Assembly: GCF_018619185.1 (NCBI RefSeq)
Contig: NZ_JAAXYC010000060.1
Coordinates: forward strand, 1 to 33,965
Length of the DNA: 33,965 nucleotides
Direction of reading: 5' to 3'
Source of the DNA: Streptomyces sp. McG3
GTDB taxonomy: Bacteria; Actinomycetota; Actinomycetes; Streptomycetales; Streptomycetaceae
Part shown: piece by piece, positions 32,044 to 33,965 of the stretch
How the letters are laid out: every line of letters begins with the position of its first letter
How positions within the stretch are numbered: position 1 is the first letter of the stretch
Program-made: the position numbers and the translations under genes
The notes under the pieces: model-generated
Told to the model about the DNA's origin: nothing
What the model saw: the letters and a program-made list of their open reading frames with translations, nothing else
Database searches by the model: none

Positions 32044-33098
32044 AGCGCGGTCCTTCCTGTCTCCGGATGCGCACCCGACGCTACAGCGAGCAGCCGGGAG
32101 GCCTTCAGTTCGGTCTCGTCCCATTCGCGATCCGGGTCGGACCCCCAGGTGATCCCGGCCCCGGTCCCGAACCGCAGCAGCGGCGCGGGCCCGGTCCGGT
32201 CGATCCAGAACGTCCGTATCCCGACGGCGAGCGAGGCCGTGCCCCGGTCGGCGTCGACCCAGCCGACCGCACCGCAGTACGGCCCGCGCGGGGCCCGCTC
32301 CAGCTCGGCGATGATCCGCAGCGCGCTGGACTTCGGCGCCCCGGTGACCGAGCCGGGCGGGAAGGCCGCGGAGAACAGCTCGGGCCAGCCCGCTCCGTCG
32401 GCCAGCCGGCCCCGGACGGTGGAGACCAGGTGGACGAGACCGGGGTGCTTCTCGACGACGCAGAGATCCGGCACGCTCACGCTTCCGGTGGCGCAGACCC
32501 GGCCCAGGTCGTTGCGGACCAGGTCCACGATCATCACGTTCTCCGCGTGGTCCTTGGCCAGCAGGTCGCTCTCGGTGCGGCCGGTGCCCTTGATCGGCCC
32601 GGATTCCACGGTCCGATCGTCGCGCCGGAGGAAGAGTTCCGGGGACGCGGTGGCGACCTCCACACCGTGGCCCGGCAGCCGGATCGTTCCCGCGTACGGG
32701 GCGGGGTTGCCGCGGGCGAGCAGGGCGGTCAGGGCATCCACGTCGGCACCGGCCCCGCCGCCGGGGAGCGGTGCGGACAGCACCCGGCAGAGGTTGGCCT
32801 GGTAGACATCGCCCGCCGCGATGTGTTCACGGATCCGCCGTACGCCCGCCGTGTAGGCGTCACGGTCCAGCGAGGAGGTCCACTCCCCGGCGGAGGGCCC
32901 GCGCCACGCTCCGGGCACGGGAGGGGGCACTGCCTCCTTGCGCACATCGGAGAAGCGGGCGCAGACGGTACGCCCTTCAAAATCTACACATACCGCCCAG
33001 AAACCGGATGAGTCGAGAGCCGCGGGATCGTGGGTCACATCCTGCAGACCGGAGGCGATGAGGCCGTCGAAACGGGCCAAGGGGGCGAGGTCGGACAC
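32040..33098 (-). CDS. pabB: Aminodeoxychorismate synthase component I
   Basis: A 352-residue chorismate-binding enzyme that adds ammonia to chorismate to form 4-amino-4-deoxychorismate. The segment PIKGTGR (Lys170) is the PabB-type signature; anthranilate synthases have PIAGT at this place. Also seen are GDVYQANLCR (96-105), DHAENVMIVDLVRNDLGRV, PPGSVTGAPK and GAVGW. It is a stand-alone component: the glutaminase partner (PabA) is not in the window and no GATase domain is fused. The GTG start (33096-33098) lies seven bases after a TAGACT box with no ribosome binding site, so the transcript may be leaderless. An inverted repeat overlaps the -35 region. Confidence 0.93.
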   Translation of the reverse strand: MSDLAPLARFDGLIASGLQDVTHDPAALDSSGFWAVCVDFEGRTVCARFSDVRKEAVPPPVPGAWRGPSAGEWTSSLDRDAYTAGVRRIREHIAAGDVYQANLCRVLSAPLPGGGAGADVDALTALLARGNPAPYAGTIRLPGHGVEVATASPELFLRRDDRTVESGPIKGTGRTESDLLAKDHAENVMIVDLVRNDLGRVCATGSVSVPDLCVVEKHPGLVHLVSTVRGRLADGAGWPELFSAAFPPGSVTGAPKSSALRIIAELERAPRGPYCGAVGWVDADRGTASLAVGIRTFWIDRTGPAPLLRFGTGAGITWGSDPDREWDETELKASRLLAVASGAHPETGRTAL

Positions 33099-33105
33099 GC
33101 GAATG

Positions 33106-33111
33106 AGTCTA
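33106..33111 (-). promoter_or_regulatory. -10 box of a probable leaderless pabBC promoter
   Basis: TAGACT on the minus strand (33111-33106) matches the Streptomyces -10 consensus exactly. Transcription starting about seven bases later would begin at the GTG of pabB. The -35 region is weak and overlaps the inverted repeat at 33121-33151. Confidence 0.6.
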
Positions 33112-33120
33112 GGACGGTGT

Positions 33121-33151
33121 GCGGTGACCTGCGTCGGGGCGAGGTCACCGC
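33121..33151. promoter_or_regulatory. Inverted repeat in the pabB/tRNA divergent region, candidate operator
   Basis: GCGGTGACCT (33121-33130) and AGGTCACCGC (33142-33151) are perfect 10-bp arms 11 bases apart. They lie across the expected -35 of pabB and 23 bases before the tRNA operon -35, a position suited to a repressor dimer. A regulator is not identifiable from the window. Confidence 0.5.
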
Positions 33152-33173
33152 AGCACGCTGCACAAACGCGTTT

Positions 33174-33201
33174 TTGTACTGGCCCAGGAATCCGCTAGAG
33201 T
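33174..33201 (+). promoter_or_regulatory. Promoter of the Gly-Cys-Val tRNA operon
   Basis: TTGTAC (33174-33179) and TAGAGT (33196-33201) are separated by 16 bases, with the first tRNA starting 42 bases beyond the -10. Confidence 0.65.
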
Positions 33202-33243
33202 TCAACACGTCGCCGGGACGCGCAAGCGGGCCGGAACAGACAA

Positions 33244-33316
33244 GCGGACGTAGCTCAGTTGGTAGAGCGCAACCTTGCCAAGGTTGAGGTCGCCAGTTCG
33301 AACCTGGTCGTCCGCT
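33244..33316 (+). tRNA. tRNA-Gly(GCC)
   Basis: A 73-base cloverleaf with acceptor GCGGACG/CGTCCGC, discriminator T, anticodon arm CAACC-TTGCCAA-GGTTG (anticodon GCC) and T arm with AGTTCGAACCT. CCA is not encoded. First of five tRNAs. Confidence 0.97.
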
Positions 33317-33354
33317 CGCAGAAGGTGGGGGATTCTTCCCGGGCTCCCATCCCT

Positions 33355-33425
33355 GGTGGAGTGGCCGAGAGGCGAGGCAACGGCCTGCAAAGCCGTCTAC
33401 ACGGGTTCAAATCCCGTCTCCACCT
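33355..33425 (+). tRNA. tRNA-Cys(GCA)
   Basis: A 71-base tRNA with acceptor GGTGGAG/CTCCACC, discriminator T (U73, as expected for tRNA-Cys), anticodon loop CTGCAAA (GCA) and T arm GGGTTCAAATCCC. A CCA triplet follows at 33426-33428, so the mature end is encoded. Only four bases separate it from the next tRNA. Confidence 0.97.
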
Positions 33426-33429
33426 CCAA

Positions 33430-33501
33430 GGACGATTAGCTCAGCGGGAGAGCGCTTCCCTGACACGGAAGAGGTCACTGGTTCAATCCCAGTATCGTCC
33501 A
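33430..33501 (+). tRNA. tRNA-Val(GAC), copy 1
   Basis: A 72-base tRNA with acceptor GGACGAT/ATCGTCC, discriminator A and anticodon arm CTTCC-CTGACAC-GGAAG (GAC). It is identical to the two following copies except in acceptor pairs 2-71 and 3-70, which are changed on both sides so pairing is kept. Confidence 0.97.
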
Positions 33502-33537
33502 CTGATCCACGAGGATCATCGGTCCGCAAGGATCCCC

Positions 33538-33609
33538 GCGCGATTAGCTCAGCGGGAGAGCGCTTCCCTGACACGGAAGAGGTCACTGGTTCAATCCCAG
33601 TATCGCGCA
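33538..33609 (+). tRNA. tRNA-Val(GAC), copy 2
   Basis: A 72-base tRNA with acceptor GCGCGAT/ATCGCGC, discriminator A and the same GAC anticodon arm as copy 1. The body is identical to copies 1 and 3. CCA is not encoded. Confidence 0.97.
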
Positions 33610-33632
33610 CGCAGTACACGCAGGTTCACCCT

Positions 33633-33704
33633 GCGCGATTAGCTCAGCGGGAGAGCGCTTCCCTGACACGGAAGAGGTCACTGGTTCAATCCCAGTATCG
33701 CGCA
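33633..33704 (+). tRNA. tRNA-Val(GAC), copy 3
   Basis: A 72-base tRNA identical to copy 2 over its whole length. CCA follows at 33705-33707, so this copy has an encoded 3' end, and a strong terminator begins four bases later. Confidence 0.97.
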
Positions 33705-33710
33705 CCACCG

Positions 33711-33744
33711 AGAACCCCCGGTCGTCTCCACGACCGGGGGTTCT
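33711..33744 (+). terminator. Terminator of the tRNA operon
   Basis: A 15-bp perfect stem (33711-33725 with 33730-33744), loop CTCC, ends in TTCT followed by TTCGTC, the most classical intrinsic terminator in the window. Confidence 0.92.
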
Positions 33745-33762
33745 TTCGTCTTACGGTCCGTC

Positions 33763-33798
33763 CTCTCCGTGCCCCGGTGGCCGCCGGGGCACGGAGAG
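33763..33798 (-). terminator. Terminator of the right-edge minus-strand gene
   Basis: A 15-bp perfect stem (33763-33777 with 33784-33798) with a 6-base loop lies 14 bases past the stop of the truncated His/Gly-rich protein gene. Confidence 0.8.
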
Positions 33799-33811
33799 AC
33801 GATCGGAACGG

Positions 33812-33943
33812 TCAGGACGAGAACAGCATCCGGCCGAAGCCCTTCTGGCGGTGGTGGCCGTAGTGCCCACCGTGCCCGCCGTGCTGCGGCGCGCCCCAGG
33901 CGGGGGCGTGTGCGGCAGGCGCGGCCGGGTAGGCCTGCGGCTG
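33812..33943 (-). CDS. C-terminal fragment of a His/Gly-rich protein (perhaps a zf-TFIIB-type protein)
   Basis: The last 43 codons of a gene cut off by the right contig end. The peptide reads through a Pro/Ala-rich linker (QPQAYPAAPAAHAPAW), a Gly/His-rich stretch (HGGHGGHYGHHR) and a final QKGFGRMLFSS. Small streptomycete proteins with an N-terminal zf-TFIIB zinc ribbon often end in this kind of His-rich linker plus short hydrophobic tail, which is the basis for the tentative name; the zinc ribbon itself would lie outside the window. Bases from about 33945 on are adapter, so nothing upstream can be read. Confidence 0.55.
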   Translation of the reverse strand, partial: QPQAYPAAPAAHAPAWGAPQHGGHGGHYGHHRQKGFGRMLFSS

Positions 33944-33965
33944 GCTCTTATACACATCTCCGAGC
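33941..33965. other. Nextera (Tn5 mosaic-end) sequencing adapter remnant
   Basis: The final 25 bases match the Nextera transposase adapter with a single mismatch at 33944, and 33945-33965 is an exact match running from the mosaic end into the downstream CCGAGC adapter bases. This is library sequence left on the contig end, not chromosome. Confidence 0.97.

Noticed and set aside
33430..33710. Regularly spaced near-identical repeats resembling a CRISPR array
   Set aside because: The repeats are complete tRNA-Val genes with cloverleaf structure, and no cas genes are nearby.
33945..33963. Tn5 mosaic end suggesting a transposon at the right edge
   Set aside because: The match continues into the Nextera adapter bases and then ends with the contig; no transposase or inverted partner is present.

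Overview
The window looks like one complete draft contig from a Streptomyces (or very close actinomycete) chromosome. GC is very high, GC-rich third codon positions and GTG/TTG starts are common, and the gene order is the conserved core-chromosome order of this genus: relA, apt, secF, secD, yajC, ruvBAC, yebC, pdxT, pdxS, phosphatidylinositol genes, thrS and ssgB. Much of it also parallels the mycobacterial thrS-pgsA-pimA-pdxST-ruvCAB region. I see no prophage, insertion sequence, CRISPR array or biosynthetic cluster. Both ends carry technical artefacts: a fold-back inverted repeat at bases 1-80 and a Nextera/Tn5 adapter at 33941-33965.

Bases 1-10.2 kb (all minus strand): the start of relA (stringent response), apt (adenine salvage), SecF/SecD/YajC (protein export accessory complex), RuvBAC (Holliday junction processing), a YebC regulator and the PdxT/PdxS pyridoxal phosphate synthase. 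Strong hairpin terminators separate relA from apt, secD from yajC, and yebC from ruvC. A TAGACT-type promoter precedes yajC.

10.2-13.1 kb (minus): a LemA-like membrane protein, then three genes joined by 4-base GTGA overlaps: a PimA-like mannosyltransferase, a PatA-like acyltransferase and a PgsA-type phosphatidylinositol phosphate synthase. Together they form a compact phosphatidylinositol mannoside assembly unit. A 370-base gene-free stretch with a degenerate 24-bp repeat follows.

13.4-20.9 kb: a divergent EF-G2-type translational GTPase with an altered G domain, a 556-residue membrane protein of unknown function, a HIT-family nucleotide phosphorylase/hydrolase, a small voltage-sensor-like potassium channel, and thrS.

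20.9-26.8 kb: a translationally coupled pair (an unrecognised 417-residue protein and a DUF4365-like nuclease-fold protein), a divergent DnaQ-like exonuclease, and an 867-residue polytopic membrane protein flanked by two identical tRNA-Val(CAC) genes.

26.8-31.2 kb: a PGPGW membrane protein, the sporulation gene ssgB with a 20-bp terminator stem, a CGNR zinc-finger regulator, a 51-residue membrane peptide, another small membrane protein, a DsbA-like oxidoreductase and a tandem-GNAT acetyltransferase.

31.2-34.0 kb: pabC and pabB (p-aminobenzoate for folate), overlapping by 4 bases and apparently started from a leaderless TAGACT promoter. A divergent tRNA operon follows: Gly(GCC), Cys(GCA) and three Val(GAC). 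The last item is the truncated C-terminal end of a His/Gly-rich protein.

All functional names come from reading motifs and gene order by eye; no database search was run.
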